Assembly: GCA_017403345.1 (NCBI GenBank)
Contig: JAFQOH010000148.1
Location: forward strand, 13,093 to 77,092
Reading direction: 5' to 3'
Origin: RGIG3701 sp017403345
Lineage (GTDB): Bacteria; Planctomycetota; Planctomycetia; Pirellulales; Thermoguttaceae
Length of the DNA: 64,000 bases
Both the position numbers and the translations under genes were made by a program. Every line of letters starts with the position of its first letter. Within the stretch, counting starts at the first letter, position 1. Below, one piece after another: positions 34,859 to 43,411 of the stretch. The notes under the pieces were generated by a model. It worked only from the letters and a program-made list of their open reading frames with translations. It made no database searches and was not told where the DNA came from.

Positions 34859-35725
34859 ATGACTCAGCGTATTTTTTTGCTTGCAGTTTTCGTTTTCTTT
34901 GGTTCCCTGATGCCAAGTCTGCCGGCTTTGGCGCAGGAAACGCTCAAAAAACCCTCCGAGATGCCGAAGCCGCTTCTCGCTCCGGTCGTCGGACACCGCG
35001 GTTTCTCGTATGATTTTCCCGAAAACACAGCCCTCTCCTCTGCCGAATGTGCCAAAGTCGGCGCTCATGGCTGCGAATGCGACCTGATGGTCTCGAAAGA
35101 CGGCAAGGTCGTTCTCTTCCACGACGGACGCACCAACCGAAAAGTACGCAGCGCGGCAGGCGAACCGGTTTTCGGCAGGATCGCTGACTACGATTTTGAA
35201 ACGCTGCGCACCTTCGACGTCGGAGTCTGGAAAGACGAGCAGTTCCGCGGCACGAAGATCACGACGCTCGATGAATATCTCGACGCACTCAAAGGAACGG
35301 ATTGCCTCCCGGTCTTCGAGCTGAAGACATGCCCGCCCGATCCTGTCGTAAAAGCCGTTGAAGAACGCGGTCTGGAAAAATCGTGCATTTTCATCTCCGC
35401 ATCACGTTTCGTTCGGGAACGCCACCCGGAGATCAGCACCGCGGTCCTCCTCGGCAAAGCGGAAAACGTGACGGATGCCGACCTTCCGAACTACCTCGAA
35501 GACCTCCTGACGCAAAACCTCACGAACGTCGTGGACATCCACCACTCGCGCATCACGCCGGAAATCGCGAAAGAACTCAAGGCGCGCGGCATCTACATCA
35601 TGGTCTGGACCGTCAACGACCCGGCCCGGATGGAAGAACTCTACCGAATGGGCGTGGACAGCATCACGACCGACCGGCCGGACAAAGCGCTGGAGATCTA
35701 CACGAAGATCCAGAACGAAAAGTAA
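34859..35725 (+). CDS. Exported glycerophosphodiester phosphodiesterase (GDPD)
   Basis: 288 aa. ATG 34859 follows AGGAG; the frame starting at 34700 has no ribosome site. Signal peptide QRIFLLAVFVFFGSLMPSLPALA. The mature protein has the GDPD core: GHRGFSYDFPENT (catalytic His-Arg and metal Glu), GCECDLMVSKDGKVVLFHD (Glu/Asp metal ligands, second catalytic His) and the C-terminal strand MVWTVNDPARM ... GVDSITTDRPD. It should release glycerol-3-phosphate and an alcohol from glycerophosphodiesters outside the cytoplasm. Length and motif order are normal. It is 145 nt ahead of an exported oxidoreductase on the same strand. Confidence 0.92.
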   Translation: MTQRIFLLAVFVFFGSLMPSLPALAQETLKKPSEMPKPLLAPVVGHRGFSYDFPENTALSSAECAKVGAHGCECDLMVSKDGKVVLFHDGRTNRKVRSAAGEPVFGRIADYDFETLRTFDVGVWKDEQFRGTKITTLDEYLDALKGTDCLPVFELKTCPPDPVVKAVEERGLEKSCIFISASRFVRERHPEISTAVLLGKAENVTDADLPNYLEDLLTQNLTNVVDIHHSRITPEIAKELKARGIYIMVWTVNDPARMEELYRMGVDSITTDRPDKALEIYTKIQNEK

Positions 35726-35870
35726 AGCAAAACGCTTTCCGCCGGAAAATTTCATGACCTGGGGGATCCGGGAGCCTCTGCAGCTTTCGCATTCCCCCTG
35801 TGTATGAAACGCCCCCCAAACGAAACAGAAAAGACTTTCCACTCCCTGTCCTTCCACGAAAGGTTTTCCC

Positions 35871-37118
35871 ATGAAAAAACGTCAGATCACCCTCCCCATT
35901 TTTGTTTTTCTCGCTTCCCTATTTGCATTTGCTCCGGTCTTTGCCAATGATGCCAGCGACTCCGAAGCTCCTTCCGAAAGTTCCGTCATCCGCCTGGGGA
36001 TCATTGGCACGGACACATCCCACGTTCCTGCGTTTGTGAAACTATTTAACGATCCGAATGCGGAAGGAGACTACCGAAAACTCGAGATCACGGCCGCCGT
36101 CAAAGGAGGAATGCCGGACAACGAGTCGAGCTGGAGCCGGAAAGACCAGTACGCTCAAAACATCGAGCCGTTCGGCGTGAAATTTTACGCGACGATCGAG
36201 GAAATGCTTCCGAACGTGGACGGCGTGCTGATCGAGAGCGTCGACGGCCGTCCGCATCTGGAGTTCGCCCGCCCGGTCATCGCGGCAGGAAAACCGCTCT
36301 TCATCGACAAACCGATGGCCGGGAATCTCTGGGAGACACTGGAGATCTTCCGGCTCGCCGAAGAGAAAAACGTTCCGCTCTTCTCCGCGTCGTCGCTCCG
36401 GTACAGCGCCTCGATCCAGGAGATCCGAAACGCCAGCCCGTACGGCGAGACCCACGGCATCGCAGCATGGAGTCCGTGCCATCTGAACGACTGCCATCCT
36501 GACTTCTACTGGTACGGGATCCACGGTGTCGAGACGCTCTTCACGATGATGGGAGGACCAGGCTGCGTGAGTGTTTCGCGTACCTCAACGCCCAACTATG
36601 ACCTAGCTGTCGGCGTCTGGGAAGACGGAAGGATCGGGACCTTCCGCGGGATCCGCGCCGGGAAAGCGCCGTACGGCGCGATGGTCTTCGGAAGCAAAGG
36701 GGTAGAGCTCGCAGGGAAATACGACGGATACAAACCGCTCTGCGACCAGATCTGCACGTTCTTCCTCACCGGAAGATCGCCGATCGACCCGCAGGAAACG
36801 CTTGAGATCATGGCCTTCATGAGCGCTGCGGACGAAAGCAAAGCCCAAAACGGCGCACACGTGACGCTCCAGTCCGTCATCGACTCCGCGAAAACGCTGA
36901 ACGTCCGGACTTTCCGCATCCAACTCGCCGCCAACGGAAGCCTGAAGCTCGACGGGACCGAAATTTCGCTCGCAGACCTGAACGCCCAACTGCGCATCCC
37001 CGACGCGCGGACCTACCATCGCGTCATTTTTGAAAACCTGGGTGCCGACGATGCTGCACGCGATGCAGTCCTCGAAAATCTCGGAGACGCAGTCCTCGTC
37101 CACTACATTTACCCTTAG
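35871..37118 (+). CDS. Exported Gfo/Idh/MocA-family oxidoreductase
   Basis: 415 aa with signal peptide (MKKRQITLPIFVFLASLFAFAPVFA) and SD GAAAGG. The Rossmann part begins VIRLGIIGTDTSHV (GxxGxxxxH-like) and contains IEEMLPNVDGVLIES, HLEFARPVIAAGKPLFIDKPM (the EKP-type motif appears as DKP), then a beta-sheet domain with CHLNDCHPDFYWYGIHGVETLFTMM. NAD(P)-dependent sugar or inositol dehydrogenase-like chemistry is expected in cytoplasmic relatives; exported members are common in Planctomycetes and their cofactor supply is unclear. The GlyxGly fingerprint is weak, so it may not bind nucleotide normally. Confidence 0.85.
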   Translation: MKKRQITLPIFVFLASLFAFAPVFANDASDSEAPSESSVIRLGIIGTDTSHVPAFVKLFNDPNAEGDYRKLEITAAVKGGMPDNESSWSRKDQYAQNIEPFGVKFYATIEEMLPNVDGVLIESVDGRPHLEFARPVIAAGKPLFIDKPMAGNLWETLEIFRLAEEKNVPLFSASSLRYSASIQEIRNASPYGETHGIAAWSPCHLNDCHPDFYWYGIHGVETLFTMMGGPGCVSVSRTSTPNYDLAVGVWEDGRIGTFRGIRAGKAPYGAMVFGSKGVELAGKYDGYKPLCDQICTFFLTGRSPIDPQETLEIMAFMSAADESKAQNGAHVTLQSVIDSAKTLNVRTFRIQLAANGSLKLDGTEISLADLNAQLRIPDARTYHRVIFENLGADDAARDAVLENLGDAVLVHYIYP

Positions 37119-37193
37119 AGTTTCGGGTTTCCCAACGATCCAGAATTTCTAAACGACTCAAACCTCAAAGAAAAACAGAAAAGGAGACTCCTC

Positions 37194-37937
37194 ATGATGA
37201 TCCGATCCGGAAAAAAAGACCTTCTCGCCTGGCGCGCCTGGTCCGACCGTGCAAGTATGGGACTGGCGGCCGCGGCATATACGGAAGGACTCATTCGCGC
37301 GCTGCTCGCAGAGAAAGAGGAACTGCGGATGATCTTCGCTGCTGCTCCGTCGCAGAATGAGGTCTTGGAAAACCTCGCCAAATCGCCGCACATTCCGTGG
37401 GAGCGGATCCACGCTTTCCATATGGATGAGTACGTCGGTCTGGATCCTGCCGCACCGCAGGGATTCGGCAACTTCCTGCGCGACCGTCTTTTCGGCCTGG
37501 TACCGTTCAAGTCGGTAAACTACCTTCAGGATCCCGAAACGTACACGGAACTGCTCAATGCGGCTCCGATTGACATCTGCTGCATGGGGATCGGCGAAAA
37601 TGGGCACATCGCGTTCAATGACCCGCCGGTCGCGGATTTCGAAGACCCCAAGACCGTCAAAGTCGTGGAACTGGATGCAGTCTGCCGTCAGCAGCAGGTC
37701 AACGACGGATGCTTCGCAGCCCTTTCGGACGTTCCGACGCACGCGATGACGCTGACGATCCCGACGCTTTTCGCCTGCTCGCACCTCGTCTGTACCGTCC
37801 CGGCCGCCACGAAACGCGACGCCGTCACGCGCCTTCTGACCGAAGAGACCATCTCGACCGCTCTCCCGGCCTCGATCCTTCGCCGTCATCCGTCTGCCGC
37901 GCTTTTCCTCGACGCAGACTCCATGCCAATGGAGTAG
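37194..37937 (+). CDS. nagB: Glucosamine-6-phosphate deaminase/isomerase family protein
   Basis: 247 aa (NagB about 245-265). Visible motifs: AAAPSQNEVLENLA (sugar-phosphate loop, usually GGSTP), FHMDEYVGL (catalytic Asp), GIGENGHIAFNDPP (His/Glu catalytic segment, a NagB hallmark) and VPAATKRDAVTRLL (usually GxxKAxA). Converts glucosamine-6-phosphate to fructose-6-phosphate and ammonia. The first loop differs from the canonical GGSTP, so substrate or regulation may differ. SD GGAG upstream of ATG 37194 (there is also ATG 37197). The LRR gene follows only 9 nt later. Confidence 0.9.
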   Translation: MMIRSGKKDLLAWRAWSDRASMGLAAAAYTEGLIRALLAEKEELRMIFAAAPSQNEVLENLAKSPHIPWERIHAFHMDEYVGLDPAAPQGFGNFLRDRLFGLVPFKSVNYLQDPETYTELLNAAPIDICCMGIGENGHIAFNDPPVADFEDPKTVKVVELDAVCRQQQVNDGCFAALSDVPTHAMTLTIPTLFACSHLVCTVPAATKRDAVTRLLTEETISTALPASILRRHPSAALFLDADSMPME

Positions 37938-37946
37938 TTTGAAATC

Positions 37947-39146
37947 ATGACCGATTTTGAATACGCGATTCACGACGGCCATATTGAGATCGTGAAATAC
38001 ACGGGCACCGTCTCCGAAGTCCTCATTCCTTCGACCATCGACGGACTGCCCGTGACGCACATTGGGGATTCCGCGTTTTGGTGCCGTAAGCACCTCACGT
38101 CCGTCACGATCCCTGAAAGCGTAACGCACATCGGCAAGAAAGCGTTCTACTGGTGTGAGAGCCTCACCTCCATCCAGCTCCCCGAAAACCTAACGCACCT
38201 CGGAGAGAGGGCGTTCTTTCTGTGCAAAAGCCTCCCCTCCGTCACGATTCCCGCCAGCGTGAGCCACATTGGCGGCGGGGCGTTTTCTTTATGCTGGAAA
38301 TTGAGAGAGATCTTCGTCTCCTCAAAAAATTCGCATTTCAAAAGCATCGACGGTATCCTGTTCACCATCGACGGTAAAATACTCATACAGGTCCCTGCCG
38401 GAATATCCCTCACCGAATACACCACTCCCGACGGAGTGGAAACCATTGGCGGCGGTGCGTTTGCCGGCTGTGGTCTCCTGTCCGTAAATATTCCAGACAG
38501 CGTAACGGTCATTGAAGATTACGCGTTCTCGGAATGCGCAAACCTCATATTCATGACGTTTCCCCGAAACCTCATAAACATTGGAGAGAACGCATTCTCT
38601 AAGTGTTTTTGCTTGGTGATTCACGCTTCAAAAGGTTCTCCGGCTCAAAAATATGCGAAAAAGAGAGAAATCCCATTCTCTACCGATCCACTGCCGTTTT
38701 GCGGTACAGACGGAGCCTGGTATTCAAGCGACAGAAAAACGATTCTTGGCGTTCCAAGGTCCATTTCCGGAAAATGCATCATCCCCAACAGAGTATCAGT
38801 CATTGGAAAAGGTGCATTCAGCAAATGTGTCAGCCTTACGTCCATAACGATTCCCAACAGCGTGGTGAGTATTGAAAATTTTGCATTTTTTCGCTGCGAA
38901 AGCCTCACGTCCGTCACGATCCCTAACAGCGTGACGGACATCGGAGACGGTGCATTCAATTCCTGCAGGAACCTCACGACTGTGGAGATCCCCGAAAACG
39001 TAATGCACATTGGAGATTACGCTTTCAACTGGTGCCATAACCTCACGATCGTCGGACGATCGGAAACTGCGGCGGAATGGTATGCGAACAAAGAAGGGAT
39101 CCCCTTTCAGAAAACGGATCAGGCATGCCAGCTCCCTCCTTCGTAA
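37947..39146 (+). CDS. BspA-type leucine-rich-repeat protein
   Basis: 399 aa, no signal peptide or membrane helix. The N-terminal header DFEYAIHDGHIEIVKYTG is followed by LRR_5/BspA repeats of about 23 residues (LTSVTIPESVTHIGKKAFYWCES type) in two blocks (about 25-200 and 260-370) around a divergent spacer with NSHFKSIDGILFTIDG. BspA repeats mediate surface binding in other bacteria, but here the product would stay in the cytoplasm unless exported by an unseen route. The header and repeats closely resemble the C-terminal part of the kinase at 62470. It begins 9 nt after nagB, so they are probably co-transcribed. Confidence 0.85.
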   Translation: MTDFEYAIHDGHIEIVKYTGTVSEVLIPSTIDGLPVTHIGDSAFWCRKHLTSVTIPESVTHIGKKAFYWCESLTSIQLPENLTHLGERAFFLCKSLPSVTIPASVSHIGGGAFSLCWKLREIFVSSKNSHFKSIDGILFTIDGKILIQVPAGISLTEYTTPDGVETIGGGAFAGCGLLSVNIPDSVTVIEDYAFSECANLIFMTFPRNLINIGENAFSKCFCLVIHASKGSPAQKYAKKREIPFSTDPLPFCGTDGAWYSSDRKTILGVPRSISGKCIIPNRVSVIGKGAFSKCVSLTSITIPNSVVSIENFAFFRCESLTSVTIPNSVTDIGDGAFNSCRNLTTVEIPENVMHIGDYAFNWCHNLTIVGRSETAAEWYANKEGIPFQKTDQACQLPPS

Positions 39147-39261
39147 GGGAAGTAGCGAACACAGCGAGCCGGAGCAGCTGGACGGTCTCTTCGAAAACCT
39201 CAGCCATGAAGGAAAGACATTCTGAAAGCAGTTTCTCCCTCAAACTTCTACGACAGCCTCC

Positions 39262-40449
39262 TCAATCCGGCCCCCCCATCCGAAACGCATTTTCCAGCTG
39301 GTCCATCGCTCGCGCAAGCACAGAATGGGGGGCACCGATGTTCATGCGGAAGAATCCGGGACCGCCGGCTCCGAAAAGTACTCCGGGGTAAAGCCAGAGT
39401 TTCGCCTTCTCCGTGAAGAACGCGTCAAGTTTTCCGGAACTCATCCCCAGGCTGCGGCAGTCGAGCCACATGAGGTACGTGCCGTCATGCGTGACGGGCT
39501 GAATGCCGGAGTTCATCTCCGCAAGACGCCGAGTGACCAGACTCACGTTTTCCTCAAGGTACACACACAGCGTATCGAGCCATTCTTCCCCATGACGGTA
39601 CGCCGCCGCGGAAGCCGTCAGCGCCATCGCGTTGATCCCGAACCAGAAAGAACGCTGGCATTCTTTCACCACCGCCGCACGAATTTCCGGATCCGGGATC
39701 CACATATTCGCGGTCTGAAGGCCCATCAGGTTGAACGTCTTGCTCGGCGAGGTACACAAAACGCAGTTCCGCGCAAGCTCTTCACCCAGCGTCGGAAAGA
39801 GGATCTGCCGGTTTCCGAAGAGCGCAAAATCCGCGTGGATCTCGTCCGAAATGATCCGGACGCCGTATTTCAGGCAGAGTTCTCCCATTCGGCGCAGTTC
39901 CGCTTCCGTCCAGATGCGCGCGACCGGATTGTGCGGCGAGCAAAGCAGAAAGACCCGTACATTTTCCCGAATGATCTGATGCTCGAACGCCTCAAAATCG
40001 ATCTCGTACCGGCCGTCCTTCAAGACCAGCTCATTCACGGCAAGTTTCCGGCGATTTGATGCAATGATCTCCTGAAACGGCGGATAGACCGGCTGTTGGA
40101 TGAGGACGGTCTCCCCCTCTTTCGTCAATGCGCGAATGGCGGCCGCGACACCAAACATGACGCCGGGGATCGTCTGGTCCCACTCCGGATCCGGACACCA
40201 GCCAAATCTGCGCTCCATCCACCCGCCAACGGCTTCATGGTATTCCGGGAGTGCGTAAGTATATCCAAAGACACCGTCCTTTGCGTACCGGGTCAATGCC
40301 TCGTGAACTTCCGGAGGAGACTGGAAATCCATGTCCGCGACCCACAGCGGGATCACATCCTGCGGTTTCCCGTACGTTTCATGAAATCCATACTTGATGG
40401 ACCCGGTACCGTACCGGTCAATTTCCCGATCAAAATCAAACGCACTCAC
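39262..40449 (-). CDS. MalY/PatB-type PLP aminotransferase / cystathionine beta-lyase
   Basis: 395 aa from GTG 40449, chosen because GGAGGT lies 8 nt upstream and the product MSAFDFDREIDRYGTGSIK aligns with the MalY start; ATG 40464 and a longer frame to 40545 are alternatives. Fold type I PLP enzyme: VIPLWVADMDFQSPPEV (MalY hallmark), FLLCSPHNPVARIW (CxPxNP), ISDEIHADFALFG (Asp for the pyridine N) and TSPSKTFNLMGLQ with the Schiff-base Lys. Beta-elimination from cystathionine/cysteine, or transamination, is likely. It has a run of seven G near the stop codon (GGPD end). No clear operon partner. Confidence 0.92.
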   Translation of the reverse strand: MSAFDFDREIDRYGTGSIKYGFHETYGKPQDVIPLWVADMDFQSPPEVHEALTRYAKDGVFGYTYALPEYHEAVGGWMERRFGWCPDPEWDQTIPGVMFGVAAAIRALTKEGETVLIQQPVYPPFQEIIASNRRKLAVNELVLKDGRYEIDFEAFEHQIIRENVRVFLLCSPHNPVARIWTEAELRRMGELCLKYGVRIISDEIHADFALFGNRQILFPTLGEELARNCVLCTSPSKTFNLMGLQTANMWIPDPEIRAAVVKECQRSFWFGINAMALTASAAAYRHGEEWLDTLCVYLEENVSLVTRRLAEMNSGIQPVTHDGTYLMWLDCRSLGMSSGKLDAFFTEKAKLWLYPGVLFGAGGPGFFRMNIGAPHSVLARAMDQLENAFRMGGPD

Positions 40450-40475
40450 CGTGTGTACCTCCATTTTCAAACATG

Positions 40476-40519
40476 AAAAAACGAAACGGCAGGGAAACGC
40501 TGACTCAGGCCCCCTGCCG
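40476..40519 (-). terminator. Intrinsic terminator after the GH106-like gene
   Basis: Minus-strand stem CGGCAGGG/CCCTGCCG (40519-40512 with 40494-40487) followed by TTTCGTTTTTT; 53 nt after the stop at 40572. Confidence 0.85.
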
Positions 40520-40571
40520 AGAATTTCATCTGCGCGGAAGGTCAAACGCCGACCACGCTGGCAGTCTATCT

Positions 40572-43091
40572 TTACTCTTTCGTCCCGACGATGAATTTCG
40601 ACTGGATCGGAGCAAGTTCCAGACCGGAGATCTTCACGAAACCGGCTTCACGAGTCACCATCGACTCCGGCACGGCCGTCATTTCGCCGGTCATGGGGTC
40701 CCAGAACTCCAGCGTCCGGAACGTTCCGCGCAGCGAGACGTCGAGAGATACGCCGGAATCCGAGGAGTTGGCGATAAAATAGAAATCGCGTCCGTCCTTC
40801 ACTTTATGGATGTACTGGACCATTCCGTCGTAGTCGTAGTGTCCGCGCGGCGCAATGTCTACCGTCGGAAGCCGTTTGCCGTCATGCGAAACGATGCGGA
40901 CATCCGGAACCGCAATGAGCGCGTCGAGAGCACCGCGCAGTGCATCCGGAGTCGGCTTCGGAAGGAAAATCGCACGCTCGCGGCGGATCTCTGAAAGTGC
41001 CCGCGTCTCGATCCCCGGATACTGCATGACGTACTGGCCGTAGGCGTTCTGCTCCCGATACGCACGGAAACTCGCCGGGCGCACGATGTCTTCCTGACCG
41101 GAAAGCTGTGCCTCGACCTGTCCCTGGACCCGCGGATCCACGCCAAAAAGTTCCTCGATCATCGCGCAGATCTCCGCGTCAAATTCCGGTCCTTCTGACG
41201 CTCGGTCTGGAAGGCGAGTCGTCGCGAGAACTTTTCCGCCCGCACGATGGAATTCAAGCACCGAGCGGAGCGTTTCACGCGAAATCACTTCGGAACCCGT
41301 CAGGATGAGGACTTCGTAATCCTGCGGATTCTTCTCGTTTTTCAGCTGATAGACCGTCCGGCCGTCTGCCGTCTTGCCGACCGAGCAGCGTGACGCCATC
41401 GTATCCGGATGAAGGTACGTGAAATCTCGATAAATACGCGACGTCAGGTCGCTCCCGACCGCGAGATAGTCCGTTTCCGACGGAATGTAGAGTCCGTACG
41501 GATACTCTCCCGGCGGGAAGTTTTTGTGGAAGTAAAAAAACGCCTTCAAATTGTCGATCGGGTAAACGATCCCAATGTCCGCGACGTGCTGACTGTGACG
41601 GAGGATCAGACTGATCCGGCTCACCCACTCACCATACTGCGGAAGGGTGCCCTTCAAATTCGCGTTACGCCATGAAATATCCGGCGGAATGTACATTTTC
41701 CCAGGATCCGTCCAGATCCCGTGCGGGAGAAGAACGTTTCCGCCCCGGCAGAAGATCTCCATACCGCTGCGGTAGAGCATCCGGTCATCAAATTCCGGTT
41801 TCCCATTCCGAACACCGTCGCGATAGTTCCCGTAGATCTCCACAAGACAGAGCGGTTTGTCAAACGTGACCGCCGCAGATGTCGGGACCTTGAAGCCGTC
41901 CCGGCCGTGACCATAGTAGTGGATCGAGTCGAAAAGAGGCGCATCGCTCGAACGGTGCGTCAGCATTTCATCTCCGCACATGTTGTTCGGCTGGATCGTA
42001 TACGGACCCTGCGGATGACCGCTCGACATCAGCCCGTGCGCAGCGCACCAGTCGTGGACCACCTTCGGGTACCCGTCCGCGAAAAGTTCGTTTCTCGTCG
42101 TCCAAATACGTACACGCGCCGAGGCCGTTTCCGGACCGATCGACATGAAGATCGCCGGGTAGTCGAGGGCCGGAGAGCGCCCGTAAAGCTCCTCGTACTT
42201 CGCATTGAAGACGCGAGTCCAGTTCCGTCCGCCTTTCGTCTGCGTAATGGTCACGTCATCAAAGAACGAAACCGGGATCGTCGTTCCGAAATGCTCCGGG
42301 AAACGCTCATAGTATTTCTCATACGTCAGCGAAAGGAATTTCTTCATCGCTTCCGGATCCATATTGTCCACTTTGTTCCCGTCCGTCACCGCGTAGAAGA
42401 CCATGACTTTCCACTCGCCGTCCGGAACGCTCCAGACGATCTGCGAGTCAGTGACCTCCGCAGATGCATCCTTCGTCAGGTCGATCCGCTTCCACGTTTT
42501 CAGATCCATCGCGACGACTGCCTGGATCATCCCGTCTTTCCAGTTCTGGTTCAGTTTCCGCGAAAAACGAAATTCCGATCTCTCTTGCGGACCCGTGACG
42601 GTCCACTCTTCCATATCGAGACGCTTCGTAATGTCGTCCGGGTAAAGCTCTAGCATCTTTCCGCCGGCAGTTCCCGACGGGAAGTCCACGTCATCGTAAA
42701 ACACGATCTTCTGTCCGCGTTTTTTTGCTTCTTCGAGAATCTTTCCGAAATACTCAAAGTATCCGTCCGTCAAATACTTCGGCTCGGTCGGAACATGACG
42801 TCCAAGCGGCAGGAATGTGTACCCGCCAAAGCCATTCTCCGTCCCCTTCTCAAAAAACTCATGGATGAGTTCATCCGTCAGCGGACCGTTCGTGTGCCAG
42901 AGCGGAAGAGGCTTGAGCGAAATGGACTCACCCGGAAGAATGAGCGGAGCCGAGCGAAAATTCTCCTCAAGAGACGGTTTCGCAGTCTCATTCACCGTTT
43001 GCGCCGAAATGTTTCCAGCCCCCAAAAGGAGAGAGACAGCGCACGCACCTCCGCACAAAAACGCGCTCCAAAAAGGCAGGAATTTTTTCAT
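40572..43091 (-). CDS. Secreted glycoside hydrolase, GH106 (alpha-L-rhamnosidase)-like
   Basis: 839 aa with an N-terminal signal (KKFLPFWSAFLCGGACAVSLLLGAGNISA). The catalytic region begins LPLWHTNGPLTDELIHEFFE, followed by GFGGYTFLPLGRH, KIVFYDDVDFPSGTAGG and later FFDDVTITQ and SSGHPQGPYTIQPN, the layout of large GH106-type enzymes that act on rhamnose-containing plant polysaccharides (the catalytic pair cannot be fixed by eye). The C-terminal part has a GATase-like domain (QDYEVLILTGSEVISRET, KVLATTRLPDR) and a final beta-sandwich. Substrate is a guess from the family. It has its own promoter and terminator. Confidence 0.72.
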   Translation of the reverse strand: MKKFLPFWSAFLCGGACAVSLLLGAGNISAQTVNETAKPSLEENFRSAPLILPGESISLKPLPLWHTNGPLTDELIHEFFEKGTENGFGGYTFLPLGRHVPTEPKYLTDGYFEYFGKILEEAKKRGQKIVFYDDVDFPSGTAGGKMLELYPDDITKRLDMEEWTVTGPQERSEFRFSRKLNQNWKDGMIQAVVAMDLKTWKRIDLTKDASAEVTDSQIVWSVPDGEWKVMVFYAVTDGNKVDNMDPEAMKKFLSLTYEKYYERFPEHFGTTIPVSFFDDVTITQTKGGRNWTRVFNAKYEELYGRSPALDYPAIFMSIGPETASARVRIWTTRNELFADGYPKVVHDWCAAHGLMSSGHPQGPYTIQPNNMCGDEMLTHRSSDAPLFDSIHYYGHGRDGFKVPTSAAVTFDKPLCLVEIYGNYRDGVRNGKPEFDDRMLYRSGMEIFCRGGNVLLPHGIWTDPGKMYIPPDISWRNANLKGTLPQYGEWVSRISLILRHSQHVADIGIVYPIDNLKAFFYFHKNFPPGEYPYGLYIPSETDYLAVGSDLTSRIYRDFTYLHPDTMASRCSVGKTADGRTVYQLKNEKNPQDYEVLILTGSEVISRETLRSVLEFHRAGGKVLATTRLPDRASEGPEFDAEICAMIEELFGVDPRVQGQVEAQLSGQEDIVRPASFRAYREQNAYGQYVMQYPGIETRALSEIRRERAIFLPKPTPDALRGALDALIAVPDVRIVSHDGKRLPTVDIAPRGHYDYDGMVQYIHKVKDGRDFYFIANSSDSGVSLDVSLRGTFRTLEFWDPMTGEMTAVPESMVTREAGFVKISGLELAPIQSKFIVGTKE

Positions 43092-43149
43092 GATCTGAAC
43101 TTTCTAAAAAATGAAAGGCTGGATAAAAATGAAATCTTGTATTTTTTGT

Positions 43150-43178
43150 ATTTTACCATAAAAAACGCCCCGCGTCAA
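43150..43178 (-). promoter_or_regulatory. Sigma-70-type promoter of the GH106-like gene
   Basis: Minus-strand TTGACG (43178-43173), 17-nt spacer, TAAAAT (43155-43150). The rest of 43092-43355 holds no recognised gene. Confidence 0.8.
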
Positions 43179-43355
43179 GTGGAAAAGGAAAATTTGTGGC
43201 TCATCCGGCAGCCGCAGATCGGATCGTATCGGGATCTCGACTGTACTCCCACCCCGCGAGACACTGATCAGAAACGCACGAAACGTACGAAAAGAGCTTC
43301 ACACTCTGGAAATTTTTCATGAAAAAACGAGCCGTCTATTCGCACTGTCCCCAAT

Positions 43356-43383
43356 CGAAAAAGCCTCCCGCACGATGGGAGGC
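43356..43383 (-). terminator. Intrinsic terminator of the PEP-CTERM gene
   Basis: Minus-strand stem GCCTCCC/GGGAGGC (43383-43377 with 43369-43363), 7-nt loop, then TTTTT; 29 nt after the stop at 43412. Confidence 0.88.
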
Positions 43384-43411
43384 CTTCATGAAAATGGACG
43401 TTTTTTCTGCG

